A stretch of 6,693 bases of DNA. Origin: Methanosarcinales archaeon (lineage in GTDB: Archaea > Halobacteriota > Syntropharchaeia > Alkanophagales > Methanospirareceae). The notes beneath the pieces are model-generated. The model was not told the origin of the DNA. It was given only the letters and a program-made list of their open reading frames with translations, and searched no databases. The position numbers and the translations under genes are program-made. The stretch's first letter is position 1; every line of letters starts with the position of its first letter. Positions 1 to 5,689 of the stretch are shown one piece after another. Location of the stretch: assembly GCA_003661125.1 (NCBI GenBank), contig QMVO01000097.1:1-6693 (forward strand). Reading direction: 5' to 3'.

Positions 1-1
1 C

Positions 2-1165
2 GCGACGTTAGGTCCAACGGATGCCTTTTTTGAGTCTATGTCAGGCTTCACAACCACGGGCTCCACGGTGATGTTGAATTTAGAGCATGTTGACCGGAGC
101 ATACTGCTGTGGCGGAGTTTCACGCAGTGGATAGGCGGTATGGGTGTGATTTTGCTTTTTATTGCGATACTACCCACCTTTGGCATTGCGGGCAGTCAGT
201 TATTTGACCGAGAATTCCCAGGACCGTTGTCAGAGAGGATTAGACCGAGAGTTCAAATGACTGCAAGAATGCTGTGGTCAATTTACCTGATTTTGACAGG
301 TGCAGAGGTTTTAGCGCTTTTTTATGCTGCGAAAATGCCTTTGTATCACTCTTTTTGCACCGCGTTCTGCACGATGCCTACCGGCGGTTTCTCGCCACTG
401 TCGAACAATATCGCAGGTTACGCGAACCCAATAGCAGAGTTTATTATAGTCGTGTTCATGTTCCTCGCAGGGATGAACTTCATTTTGCACTATTCTTTAA
501 TAAGAAAACCCCGGAGAATATTGGCAAACAAGGAGTTTCAAGTTTATTGCCTATTTCTTTTAGCTGCTATCTCCATAATAACGGCTGATTTGTATATTCA
601 CAAGTTCGGTTCCATACAGGAAGCACTCCGTTACGGAGGATTTCAGGCTATTTCCTTCATGACCACCTCGGGATTCACAACCTCCAATTTTGATACCTGG
701 AGTCATTTGTCCAAAATCATTCTTTTCAGCCTGATGTTCATCGGAGCATGTGGCGGGTCAACTGGTGGTAGCATCAAGGTCATCAGGATATACGTTTTAC
801 TAAAATATTTTAAACAGCGGATTCGTAAAATTCTGTACCCGCATGCGATTTTTGTGATGAAGACAGGGGAAAAGCCTATTTCTGATGACATCGTACAGGG
901 GATTGTTGCCTTTTTTATCTCCTATATTCTGATATTTGTGGTATGCTCGATTGCAATGACTGCAATAGGATTGGATATGGTAAGTGCGGCATCTTCCGTA
1001 GCGGCGACATTGGGAAACGTAGGACCTGGATTTTGCCTTGTATCGGCTAATTATGCATCTGTTCCAATCCTGGGAAAATACATCCTGTCTTTTTGCATGT
1101 GGGCAGGGCGGCTGGAATTATTTACTGTTCTGGTTCTGCTGACGCCTGCGTTTTGGAAGGGTTAA
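2..1165 (+). CDS. trkH: TrkH-type potassium uptake membrane subunit (5' end cut off by window)
   Basis: Membrane subunit of a Trk/Ktr potassium transporter, which moves K+ across the cytoplasmic membrane together with a cytoplasmic TrkA-type gating subunit (not in this window). The frame is open to the left edge, so 387 residues are seen and roughly 100 N-terminal residues of the usual 480-500 are missing; the ATG at 38 is internal. All four selectivity-filter loops are visible, each with its glycine: FTTTGST (about residues 16-22 of the visible part), MPTGGFS (125-131), TTSGFTTS (221-228) and LGNVGPGF (337-344). The family motif GACGGSTGGSIKVIRI follows loop 3, and the end WAGRLELF...PAFWKG matches the usual TrkH C-terminus. 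Hydrophobic helices alternate with the loops as expected. The next gene starts about 100 bases on with its own promoter, so this is probably the last gene of its unit. The family call is very safe; TrkH versus TrkG/KtrB naming is less so. Confidence 0.95.
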   Translation, partial: ATLGPTDAFFESMSGFTTTGSTVMLNLEHVDRSILLWRSFTQWIGGMGVILLFIAILPTFGIAGSQLFDREFPGPLSERIRPRVQMTARMLWSIYLILTGAEVLALFYAAKMPLYHSFCTAFCTMPTGGFSPLSNNIAGYANPIAEFIIVVFMFLAGMNFILHYSLIRKPRRILANKEFQVYCLFLLAAISIITADLYIHKFGSIQEALRYGGFQAISFMTTSGFTTSNFDTWSHLSKIILFSLMFIGACGGSTGGSIKVIRIYVLLKYFKQRIRKILYPHAIFVMKTGEKPISDDIVQGIVAFFISYILIFVVCSIAMTAIGLDMVSAASSVAATLGNVGPGFCLVSANYASVPILGKYILSFCMWAGRLELFTVLVLLTPAFWKG

Positions 1166-1225
1166 GTCTCCTTATCATAGTCCTGGAAATCAATAATTTT
1201 GGGGATTTGAACACCATTTGAAAAT

Positions 1226-1241
1226 CTTTTTATTTTATATA
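1226..1241 (+). promoter_or_regulatory. TATA-box promoter of the NIL-ferredoxin gene
   Basis: A T-rich stretch ending in TTTTATATA (1233-1241) lies about 35 bases before the ATG at 1272. With the usual archaeal spacing of about 26 bases, transcription would start near 1263, leaving a leader of about 10 bases. This supports ATG 1272 as the start rather than the in-frame TTG at 1218, which lies upstream of the TATA box. Confidence 0.5.
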
Positions 1242-1271
1242 GAGAAGAGCCAAATATATAATCCAAATACC

Positions 1272-1664
1272 ATGAAGTTGCTGCTCAGGAGATTTTCGTC
1301 ACGTTTGCACGAAACACCGTATACGGCTGAGGTAATTCTTGAAACGGGAGCGAAAATAAACATAGATCGCGCGAATGTGGATGCAGTGCGAGCCGATCTC
1401 ATCATTGACGTCCCGGAGGATAAAGTGGAGCGTGTTGCAGCACTATTCAGGGAGAAAGGAGTTGAAGTAAGGAAATTAGTGAAACTTATTGCCTGGGATG
1501 AAGCGAGATGTGTCCACTGTGGTGCTTGCATTTCTGTCTGCCCAACCGGGGTGTTTAAGTTCGATCCTTCGTGGAATATATGCGTGGAGGAGGAGAAATG
1601 TGTCCGGTGCGAGGTATGCGTAAAAGCATGTCCCCTCGGCGCTTTGGCGTGTGTAGAACAATAA
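1272..1664 (+). CDS. NIL-domain 2x[4Fe-4S] ferredoxin, HcyF-like
   Basis: A 130-residue iron-sulfur protein. Residues 1-75 form a NIL-type alpha/beta domain (repeated beta strands, with VPEDKVERVAALFREKGVEV fitting the helix before the last strand). Residues 76-130 form a bacterial-type ferredoxin with two clusters: C80-x2-C83-x2-C86-x3-C90-P and C110-x2-C113-x2-C116-x3-C120-P; C104 and C127 are extra. In methanogens and relatives, proteins of this architecture act with a COG1900 (DUF39) partner in reductive conversion of aspartate semialdehyde to homocysteine, feeding sulfur into methionine synthesis. That role is inferred from family knowledge; no COG1900 partner is in this window. I chose ATG 1272 over the TTG at 1218 because the N-terminus then matches the NIL domain and a TATA box lies between the two. 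It reads towards riboflavin synthase, 48 bases downstream, and may be cotranscribed with it. Confidence 0.88.
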   Translation: MKLLLRRFSSRLHETPYTAEVILETGAKINIDRANVDAVRADLIIDVPEDKVERVAALFREKGVEVRKLVKLIAWDEARCVHCGACISVCPTGVFKFDPSWNICVEEEKCVRCEVCVKACPLGALACVEQ

Positions 1665-1712
1665 ATGGTATTGAAGAAAAGGTTTTCAAATCCTTAGAGA
1701 AAAAGAGGTGAA

Positions 1713-2177
1713 ATGAAAAAAGTAGGCATAGCCGATACCACCTTTGCGAGATATGACATGGGTACGGCGGCGATAGACGAACTGAGGAAGAATGCATCGG
1801 TAAAGATAGAGAGGTACACCGTCCCGGGTATAAAGGACTTGCCAGTGGCATCGAAGAAGCTGATAGAGGAGAGAGGATGCGACATAGTGATGGCATTGGG
1901 CATGCCTGGACCTAAGGATATAGACAAGCAATGTGCACACGAAGCCTCACTCGGAATAATAGCTGCACAGCTTCTCACTTCTAAACACATAATAGAGGTC
2001 TTTGTATATGAAGACGAAGTAGAAAATGAGAAGAAGCTTGCGTGGCTCGCGGACCGCCGTGCGAGAGAGCATGCACAAAACGTAATAAAACTGCTCTTCA
2101 AACTCGGTGAATTGGAGCACGAAGCGGGAATGGGGAAAAGGGAAGGGTTTGAAGATGTAGGCCCTCTGGAGTTATAA
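1713..2177 (+). CDS. ribC: Riboflavin synthase, archaeal pentameric type
   Basis: Catalyses the dismutation of two 6,7-dimethyl-8-ribityllumazine molecules to riboflavin, the last step of vitamin B2 synthesis, in the cytoplasm. The archaeal enzyme is related to lumazine synthase (RibH), not to bacterial RibE. At 154 residues it has the normal family length. It closely follows the methanogen enzyme as I remember it: VGIADTTFARYDM at 4-16, TVPGIKDLPVA at 36-46, MALGMPGPKDIDKQCAHEAS at 60-79, HIIEVFVYEDE at 92-102, R116/EHA 119-121, and a C-terminal GFEDVGP. The start ATG has a strong ribosome binding site GAGGTGA at 1705-1711, unusually close (one base between it and the ATG). The gene lies 48 bases after the NIL-ferredoxin on the same strand. 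F420 and flavin demand in such archaea makes it a housekeeping gene. No damage is seen. Confidence 0.95.
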   Translation: MKKVGIADTTFARYDMGTAAIDELRKNASVKIERYTVPGIKDLPVASKKLIEERGCDIVMALGMPGPKDIDKQCAHEASLGIIAAQLLTSKHIIEVFVYEDEVENEKKLAWLADRRAREHAQNVIKLLFKLGELEHEAGMGKREGFEDVGPLEL

Positions 2178-2281
2178 TTATAATTGTATCCTTTATGACT
2201 CGGTTTTTGAAAATATAGAGCCCTTATGCTGGTAAACATATTTGGCTATGTCGCAAATCCTATTCAAAATCAAATCAAAAC

Positions 2282-2293
2282 AAAAATATATAT
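2282..2293 (+). promoter_or_regulatory. TATA-box promoter of the uL14 gene
   Basis: AAAAATATATAT sits in an AT-rich 172-base gap between ribC and the ribosomal protein gene. It predicts a transcription start near 2315 and a leader of about 35 bases that carries a perfect ribosome binding site, GAGGTGA at 2339-2345, four bases before the ATG at 2350. The gene is therefore likely transcribed on its own. Confidence 0.5.
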
Positions 2294-2349
2294 GTATGGT
2301 ATGTTATGTTATAAATGCTAAACATAAACGACCATAATGAGGTGATAGT

Positions 2350-2748
2350 ATGAAAGGAGTAAAAGCGAAGATAACGAAGGCTTTGCAGACCGGTACGCGT
2401 TTAGACTGCGTGGATAATACCGGTGCAAAAGTGTTACAGATTATAGCGGTGAAAGGATACCGGGGTGTGAAAAATAGGTATCCAAAAGCAGGAATCGGGG
2501 ATATGGTAATTGTATCAGTGAAAAAAGGAAGACCGGAAATAAAGAAGCAGCTATTGAAGGCGGTGATAATAAGGCAGAGGAAAGAATATAGGCGACCTTC
2601 CGGGATGCGAGTGAAGTTTGAGGATAATGCTGCGGTTGTCGTTGACGATAAGGGGGCTCCAAAGGGCTCTGAGATAAGGGGACCAGTTGCGAGAGAGGCA
2701 GTGGAGAGGTTTTCAAAGATAGCCTCAGCAGCTACCATGATTGTGTAG
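2350..2748 (+). CDS. rpl14p: Large-subunit ribosomal protein uL14 (L14), archaeal
   Basis: Ribosomal protein L14 of the 50S subunit. It binds 23S rRNA at the subunit interface, contacting 16S rRNA and L19e/L24e-side proteins. It has 132 residues, the normal archaeal length. Family signatures are clear: CVDNTGAKVLQIIAVKG at 20-36, AGIGDMVIVSVKKG at 47-60, AVIIRQRKEYRRPSGMRVKF at 71-90, EDNAAVVVDDKGAPKGSEIR at 91-110 and GPVAREAVERFSKIAS at 111-126. The start is fixed by GAGGTGA at 2339-2345. Unusually, it stands outside the S10/spc ribosomal cluster, where archaeal L14 lies between S17 and L24: here its neighbours are ribC and a small coiled-coil membrane protein, and it has its own promoter. 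Either the cluster is split in this organism or this is a moved or second copy. Confidence 0.97.
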   Translation: MKGVKAKITKALQTGTRLDCVDNTGAKVLQIIAVKGYRGVKNRYPKAGIGDMVIVSVKKGRPEIKKQLLKAVIIRQRKEYRRPSGMRVKFEDNAAVVVDDKGAPKGSEIRGPVAREAVERFSKIASAATMIV

Positions 2749-2797
2749 TGTAATATTCAATCTAAACATAACATAGCATTTGTGAGGGGAAAGCAAG

Positions 2798-3052
2798 ATG
2801 GAAGAAAGGATGGCTAAATTAGAAGTTACGATTTATGAAATGAGGGAGATGATAGGGGAAGTAAAAGGAATAGTATCGGAATTATCGAAGAGGGTAGATG
2901 ACCTTGGGGATAACGTCTCGAAGAGAGTAGATGATCTCAGAAGTGATACGGACCATAAATTCAGTTTGGTTCTGTGGGAAGTCACGATTTGGTTCATGAT
3001 TTTGATGCTGGTGGTATCAATTTGGAGCTATCTAATTTTAAATATAGTATAG
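2798..3052 (+). CDS. Small coiled-coil protein with C-terminal membrane anchor
   Basis: An 84-residue protein I cannot assign to a named family. Residues 1-50 are charged and strongly helix-forming, with hydrophobic residues spaced for a coiled coil. The heptapeptide SKRVDDL occurs at 30-36 and again at 41-47, an 11-residue (hendecad) period. Residues about 58-82 are one hydrophobic segment (LVLWEVTIWFMILMLVVSIW onward), so it is probably tail-anchored with the coiled coil in the cytoplasm. The start ATG 2798 has GAGGGGA at 2784-2790, seven bases upstream; ATG 2810 is an alternative. It follows uL14 by 49 bases and could share its transcript. A role as an oligomeric membrane scaffold or sensor-partner is possible but not shown. 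The membrane segment and the upstream ribosome binding site make it a convincing real gene despite its size. Confidence 0.75.
   Translation: MEERMAKLEVTIYEMREMIGEVKGIVSELSKRVDDLGDNVSKRVDDLRSDTDHKFSLVLWEVTIWFMILMLVVSIWSYLILNIV
2885..2937 (+). repeat. Direct repeat of 20 bases inside the coiled-coil gene
   Basis: TCGAAGAGGGTAGATGACCT at 2885-2904 recurs at 2918-2937 with two mismatches, offset by 33 bases (11 codons). It encodes the doubled SKRVDDL segment. The near-identity at DNA level, including silent positions, suggests a recent in-frame duplication extending the coiled coil. Confidence 0.8.
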
Positions 3053-3082
3053 GTATAGCATATAGCGTATACGAAAACGATG

Positions 3083-3165
3083 GCGGGAGTTACCGAGTGG
3101 ACAAAGGTGGCAGACTCAAGATCTGCTCCCGAAGGGGTTCGCAGGTTCGAATCCTGCCTCCCGCA
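3083..3165 (+). tRNA. tRNA-Leu (anticodon CAA)
   Basis: A complete class II tRNA of 83 bases. The acceptor stem GCGGGAG (3083-3089) pairs with CTCCCGC (3158-3164), followed by discriminator base A3165. The D arm holds the AAAGGTGG segment. The anticodon stem GCAGA/TCTGC (3110-3114, 3122-3126) closes the loop CTCAAGA with anticodon CAA at 3117-3119, reading the leucine codon UUG. A long variable arm (TCCCGAAGGGG region) is diagnostic for leucine together with the discriminator A. The T arm is GCAGG-TTCGAAT-CCTGC. There is no intron, and the CCA end is not encoded, so it must be added after processing. The discriminator A is also the first base of an ATG in the AMMECR1 frame. Confidence 0.97.
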
Positions 3166-3176
3166 TGAAGATGACA

Positions 3177-3758
3177 ATGCTAACAGAAGAAGAGGGAAAA
3201 GAAGGGCTAAAGCTTGCAAGAGCTGCAATAGATAAATATTTGAGTGAGAATATCAAAATAAAAGCGGGAGCACACTTACCTGCAATATTTGAAGAAAAGA
3301 GGGGCGTTTTTGTCACGCTGAATAAATATGGAGAACTTAGAGGCTGTATCGGCTATCCATATCCTATATTCAAGCTAAAAGATGCAATTATAGATGCTGC
3401 GATATCTGCGGCGGTTAACGACCCCCGATTCCCACAGGTAACAAAAGAGGAGTTTACAGACATCGTTATTGAGCTAACGATCCTCACCACACCACAGGTG
3501 CTAAAAGTGAAGCCAAAAGACTTACCTGAGCAAATAGTAATAGGCAAGCATGGCTTGATTGTAAAAAAGGGCATATATCAAGGGCTTTTGCTCCCTCAGG
3601 TTGCTACTGAGTATAATTGGTCAGCAGAGGAGTTTCTATGCCAGACGTGCTGGAAAGCAGGATTACCGCAGGACGCATGGCTGGAAAAAGACACTGAGGT
3701 CAGTACGTTTGAAGGGCAGATATTTAAGGAGGAAGATGATAAAAATAGACAGATATAG
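3177..3758 (+). CDS. AMMECR1-domain protein
   Basis: Member of the AMMECR1 family, widespread in archaea and eukaryotes with no firmly established biochemical role; some relatives are encoded beside or fused to MEMO-like and radical SAM proteins. From ATG 3177 it has 193 residues, the usual length. Family marks: start MLTEEEG, the hallmark LRGCIG at 54-59, the AVNDPRFP segment at 79-86, and LLPQVATEYNWSAEEFLCQT from 138 leading into CWKAGLPQDAW. The frame also has ATGs at 3165 and 3171, but 3165 begins on the last base of the tRNA-Leu. There is no ribosome binding site and no room for a promoter outside the tRNA, so the mRNA probably comes from the tRNA transcript. Its 3' end overlaps the next ferredoxin gene by 23 bases, implying coupled translation. 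No MEMO or radical SAM gene is visible nearby. Confidence 0.93.
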   Translation: MLTEEEGKEGLKLARAAIDKYLSENIKIKAGAHLPAIFEEKRGVFVTLNKYGELRGCIGYPYPIFKLKDAIIDAAISAAVNDPRFPQVTKEEFTDIVIELTILTTPQVLKVKPKDLPEQIVIGKHGLIVKKGIYQGLLLPQVATEYNWSAEEFLCQTCWKAGLPQDAWLEKDTEVSTFEGQIFKEEDDKNRQI

Positions 3759-3915
3759 GTGTGGATATTGTGGTGCGTGCGTCACCGTATGTCCCACGGA
3801 GGCAATAGATTTGTTGGGGCTGTGGATAGAGATAAAGGATGAAGAATGCAATGGCTGTAAAGCATGTGTGAATATTTGTCCCGTGGGTGCATTGGAGCTG
3901 GAACATGTGGTGTAA
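3736..3915 (+). CDS. Small 2x[4Fe-4S] ferredoxin
   Basis: A 59-residue electron carrier of the clostridial/bacterial type that should hold two low-potential [4Fe-4S] clusters: C9-x2-C12-x2-C15-x3-C19-P and C38-x2-C41-x2-C44-x3-C48-P, with the two halves showing the usual pseudo-twofold repeat (CPTEAI / CPVGAL). It would shuttle electrons in the cytoplasm; its partner enzyme is unknown. The start ATG 3736 is chosen because GGAGGAAG (3729-3735) lies just upstream, inside the end of AMMECR1, and because the protein then begins exactly at the ferredoxin fold; the longer open frame back to 3601 is just read-through of the AMMECR1 region. The 23-base overlap with AMMECR1 suggests translational coupling. 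The next gene is convergent, so this ends the unit. In other archaea similar small ferredoxins precede geranylgeranyl-reductase-like flavoproteins, but none is present here. Confidence 0.9.
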   Translation: MIKIDRYRCGYCGACVTVCPTEAIDLLGLWIEIKDEECNGCKACVNICPVGALELEHVV

Positions 3916-3929
3916 CCGCAAGATTATCA

Positions 3930-3952
3930 CGGTATATACACCCCTGTATCCG
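3930..3952. terminator. Possible hairpin between convergent genes
   Basis: CGGTATA (3930-3936) can pair with TATCCG (3947-3952) with one bulged T and a ten-base loop, in the 43-base gap between the ferredoxin stop and the GNAT stop. It may help separate the two convergent transcripts. Thermodynamically modest, so a weak call. Confidence 0.25.
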
Positions 3953-3958
3953 GCATCC

Positions 3959-4459
3959 TCAAATCCTTTTCTCATATACAATTGCATCCTCGCCATCTGC
4001 ATAATAGCCCTTTATGATATATAACTGTTTATAGCCCTGTTTCTCGTAAAAACTTATCGCACCACGGTTACTTTTCCTCACCTCAAGTGTAACCCTGTCA
4101 AAATTATCCGCGAGAAATTTTCGCTCCACTGTTCTTAACAAATTCTTTCCAACTTCTTTCATCCTGTATTCTTTATCCACGGCAATCCCGGAGATATGCC
4201 CATGCCCATTTCTTATGGTGCCACCGACAAACCCGAGAACCTTGTTTTTGCCGTTAAAATTCCTCTTCGCACTAGGCGTGTCTGCTGCATTCGTGTCCGC
4301 GGAATCCGAGTAAACAGCCACAAGGAAATAGTTTTTGAACGAGTAGAACAAATCAGCGATATCCGAAGCAGTGTTTATTGTTTTTATGTTCCTCTTCCAT
4401 ATTTTTATAATTTCTTGCAAATCCGCATCCGCAGCTTTCCTTATCCTCAGCTCCTCCAT
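3959..4459 (-). CDS. GNAT-family N-acetyltransferase, RimI/Ard1-like
   Basis: Probable acetyl-CoA-dependent N-acetyltransferase of 166 residues. In archaea, relatives (Ard1/RimI/NAT type) acetylate protein N-termini in the cytoplasm; the substrate here is not proven. The N-terminus IRKAADADLQEIIKIWKRN is the usual first strand and helix. LGFVGGTIRNGHGHISGIAV (75-94) covers the central strands, and EYRMKEVGKNLLRTVER (98-113) is the acetyl-CoA-binding motif. LEVRKSNRGAISFYEKQGYK (125-144) is the typical RimI motif B, and YYADGEDAIVYEK the typical end. Two oddities: in the usual R-x-x-G-x-G/A pyrophosphate loop the first glycine is glutamate here (RMKEVG), and a polar low-complexity insert at 51-72 (rich in Ser, Asp, Ala, Asn) lengthens the loop before strand 3. 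It is convergent with the ferredoxin and divergent from the next gene. The transcript is probably leaderless. Confidence 0.85.
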   Translation of the reverse strand: MEELRIRKAADADLQEIIKIWKRNIKTINTASDIADLFYSFKNYFLVAVYSDSADTNAADTPSAKRNFNGKNKVLGFVGGTIRNGHGHISGIAVDKEYRMKEVGKNLLRTVERKFLADNFDRVTLEVRKSNRGAISFYEKQGYKQLYIIKGYYADGEDAIVYEKRI

Positions 4460-4477
4460 AACTAACTAAATCTCAAC

Positions 4478-4489
4478 TTTATATATACA
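4478..4489. promoter_or_regulatory. Near-palindromic TATA box in the divergent intergenic region
   Basis: TTTATATATAC at 4479-4489 lies in the 121-base gap between the divergent acetyltransferase and wHTH genes. Read on the - strand (TATATATAAAG) it is centred about 24 bases from the acetyltransferase ATG, predicting a leaderless mRNA. Read on the + strand it would start transcription near 4510, giving a leader of about 70 bases for the wHTH gene. That leader is almost purely A and G and ends in GAGAGGGG (4565-4572), eight bases before the ATG at 4581. Confidence 0.45.
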
Positions 4490-4580
4490 ACAGGTGTCCA
4501 ATAAATAAAATAAAGTAAAGCAGGCAAGAATAAAAATAAAATAAAAAGTAGAAAAGAAAAAAAAGAGAGGGGATATATAT

Positions 4581-5597
4581 ATGAATAAAGCAAAGCGGGA
4601 ATATTTCCCTTACTTACGTGTTGGTAAAATGAATGTACTCTTAAAAGAAATCCCATTACAACTTGTATCCGAAGTAAATGAGTTTTCAGCTCAAGGGTTG
4701 GCTGAGGCTATCGGTGTGAGCGTAACTACGGTTAGTAACTTGATAGCAACATTGAAATCACTCGGTTTTATCGATGGTGAGAGAAAATTCAGATTTACCG
4801 CAGTAGGAGATCGATATACGTTACTGATAAAAACAGAAGAAGAAGAAGCAAAGAAGGTATTACAGCACCAGATTGAGAATATAGGATATTTCCAGGTAGT
4901 TAAGCAAAGGCTTGATGAAAAAGGAAAACTGACGATTTCCGAGATAGGCAACCTCTTAGTCACACAATACAATAAGAGGTGGAAAAACCCGCTGACTTTG
5001 AAAGCTTATGGTGCGGGCATTGCAAGCATCTTCGGTTTCGTTGGTTATGGGTATTACAGAAGAGGTGTAATAAATGTTAAGAAATTAGAAGGAGAAGAGG
5101 GGGCTATGCCTGTTCCTTATCTTAGTGCAGATAAAATATTCCGGATACTGAACGCTTTAGCTCCTTCGGGTGCGGATATTCATACTCTGTCGAGGGATCT
5201 CGGGACTCAGAAAAGGCGTCTGAGCCAGGAACTTGCCTGCTGTCAGGCTCTTGGCTTTGTTGGGCATCCCCATAGAGGTTTTTATGAGTTGACAGAAAGT
5301 GGAAAGGCGATAATATCGCCGTATATAAGCGATGACGAGCGCAGAACAAAATTTATCAGATATTTAGTGGGTTCACGGTATAAAAGGATTATAGATAAAC
5401 TGCCAGAGGCAAAAATAACCGTGAAATCAATCGGTAATGTCCTGGAATCAGTGTACGGAAAAAAATGGTCTGAACTGACAAAGAAGACGTATGCGAAGAA
5501 ATTTTTAAACTGGCTCAGATTTTCTGGTCTTGTAGCGAGAGTTAAAGGTGAGAAGGGATATAAATTGAATGAGTCTGTTTTAAGTTCAAATAAGTAG
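4581..5597 (+). CDS. Tandem-duplicated winged-helix protein (unknown regulator)
   Basis: A 338-residue protein that I do not recognise as a named family, but whose build is clear. It contains two copies of a unit of about 145 residues. Copy 1: winged helix-turn-helix at about 34-80 (LAEAIGVSVTTVSNLIATLKSLGFI as the helix-turn-helix), then a helical part ending LTISEIGNLLVTQYNKRW and SIFGFVGYGYYRRG (117-162). Copy 2: winged helix at about 185-245 (LSRDLGTQKRRLSQELACCQALGFV), then ITVKSIGNVLESVYGKKW and FLNWLRFSGLVARVKGEKG (279-326). The two helical parts align with matching IGN, Y, KKW/KRW, LT and Y-F positions. Expected to be a cytoplasmic DNA-binding protein, perhaps binding a two-part site as one chain. 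A ribosome binding site (GAGAGGGG) precedes the ATG. The HEPN-like gene follows 92 bases downstream on the same strand, making a regulator/effector pair plausible but unproven. Confidence 0.8.
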   Translation: MNKAKREYFPYLRVGKMNVLLKEIPLQLVSEVNEFSAQGLAEAIGVSVTTVSNLIATLKSLGFIDGERKFRFTAVGDRYTLLIKTEEEEAKKVLQHQIENIGYFQVVKQRLDEKGKLTISEIGNLLVTQYNKRWKNPLTLKAYGAGIASIFGFVGYGYYRRGVINVKKLEGEEGAMPVPYLSADKIFRILNALAPSGADIHTLSRDLGTQKRRLSQELACCQALGFVGHPHRGFYELTESGKAIISPYISDDERRTKFIRYLVGSRYKRIIDKLPEAKITVKSIGNVLESVYGKKWSELTKKTYAKKFLNWLRFSGLVARVKGEKGYKLNESVLSSNK

Positions 5598-5635
5598 GTA
5601 GGGTAAAGGTAGGTAAATAAAAATAAAAAATCCGA

Positions 5636-5682
5636 TGATAATTATAAATATAAAGTAGTCTGTCTATTCTTAAGTCTTAAGT
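5636..5682 (+). promoter_or_regulatory. TATA box and tandem CTTAAGT operator candidate before the HEPN-like gene
   Basis: TTATAAATATA at 5642-5652 is a good archaeal TATA box and predicts transcription start near 5673. Exactly there lies a perfect tandem repeat CTTAAGT-CTTAAGT (5669-5682), each copy containing the palindrome CTTAAG, ending eight bases before the ATG at 5690. A protein bound there would block RNA polymerase, so it is a candidate operator, possibly for the tandem winged-helix protein encoded upstream. No ribosome binding site is evident. A second short direct repeat, GTAGGTA, occurs at 5594-5600 and 5609-5615. Confidence 0.45.
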
Positions 5683-5689
5683 AAAAGAT

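Noticed and set aside
1218..1271. N-terminal extension of the NIL-ferredoxin from TTG 1218
   Set aside because: The TATA box lies within this stretch, it adds no domain residues, and ATG 1272 fits the family start.
1694..2239. 181-codon - strand frame opposite ribC
   Set aside because: Ser/Phe-rich shadow of a strongly identified riboflavin synthase gene.
2304..2738. 144-codon - strand frame opposite uL14
   Set aside because: Shadow of a certain ribosomal protein gene.
3601..3735. Extension of the small ferredoxin frame upstream to 3601
   Set aside because: It overlaps AMMECR1 coding in another frame; the ferredoxin fold begins right after ATG 3736, which has its own ribosome binding site.
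4196..4465. 89-codon + strand frame opposite the acetyltransferase
   Set aside because: Shadow frame; the - strand product has clear GNAT motifs.
5594..5640. Possible CRISPR-like or iterated repeats (GTAGGTA twice, A-rich runs)
   Set aside because: Only two short copies with no regular spacers; simple AT-rich intergenic sequence.
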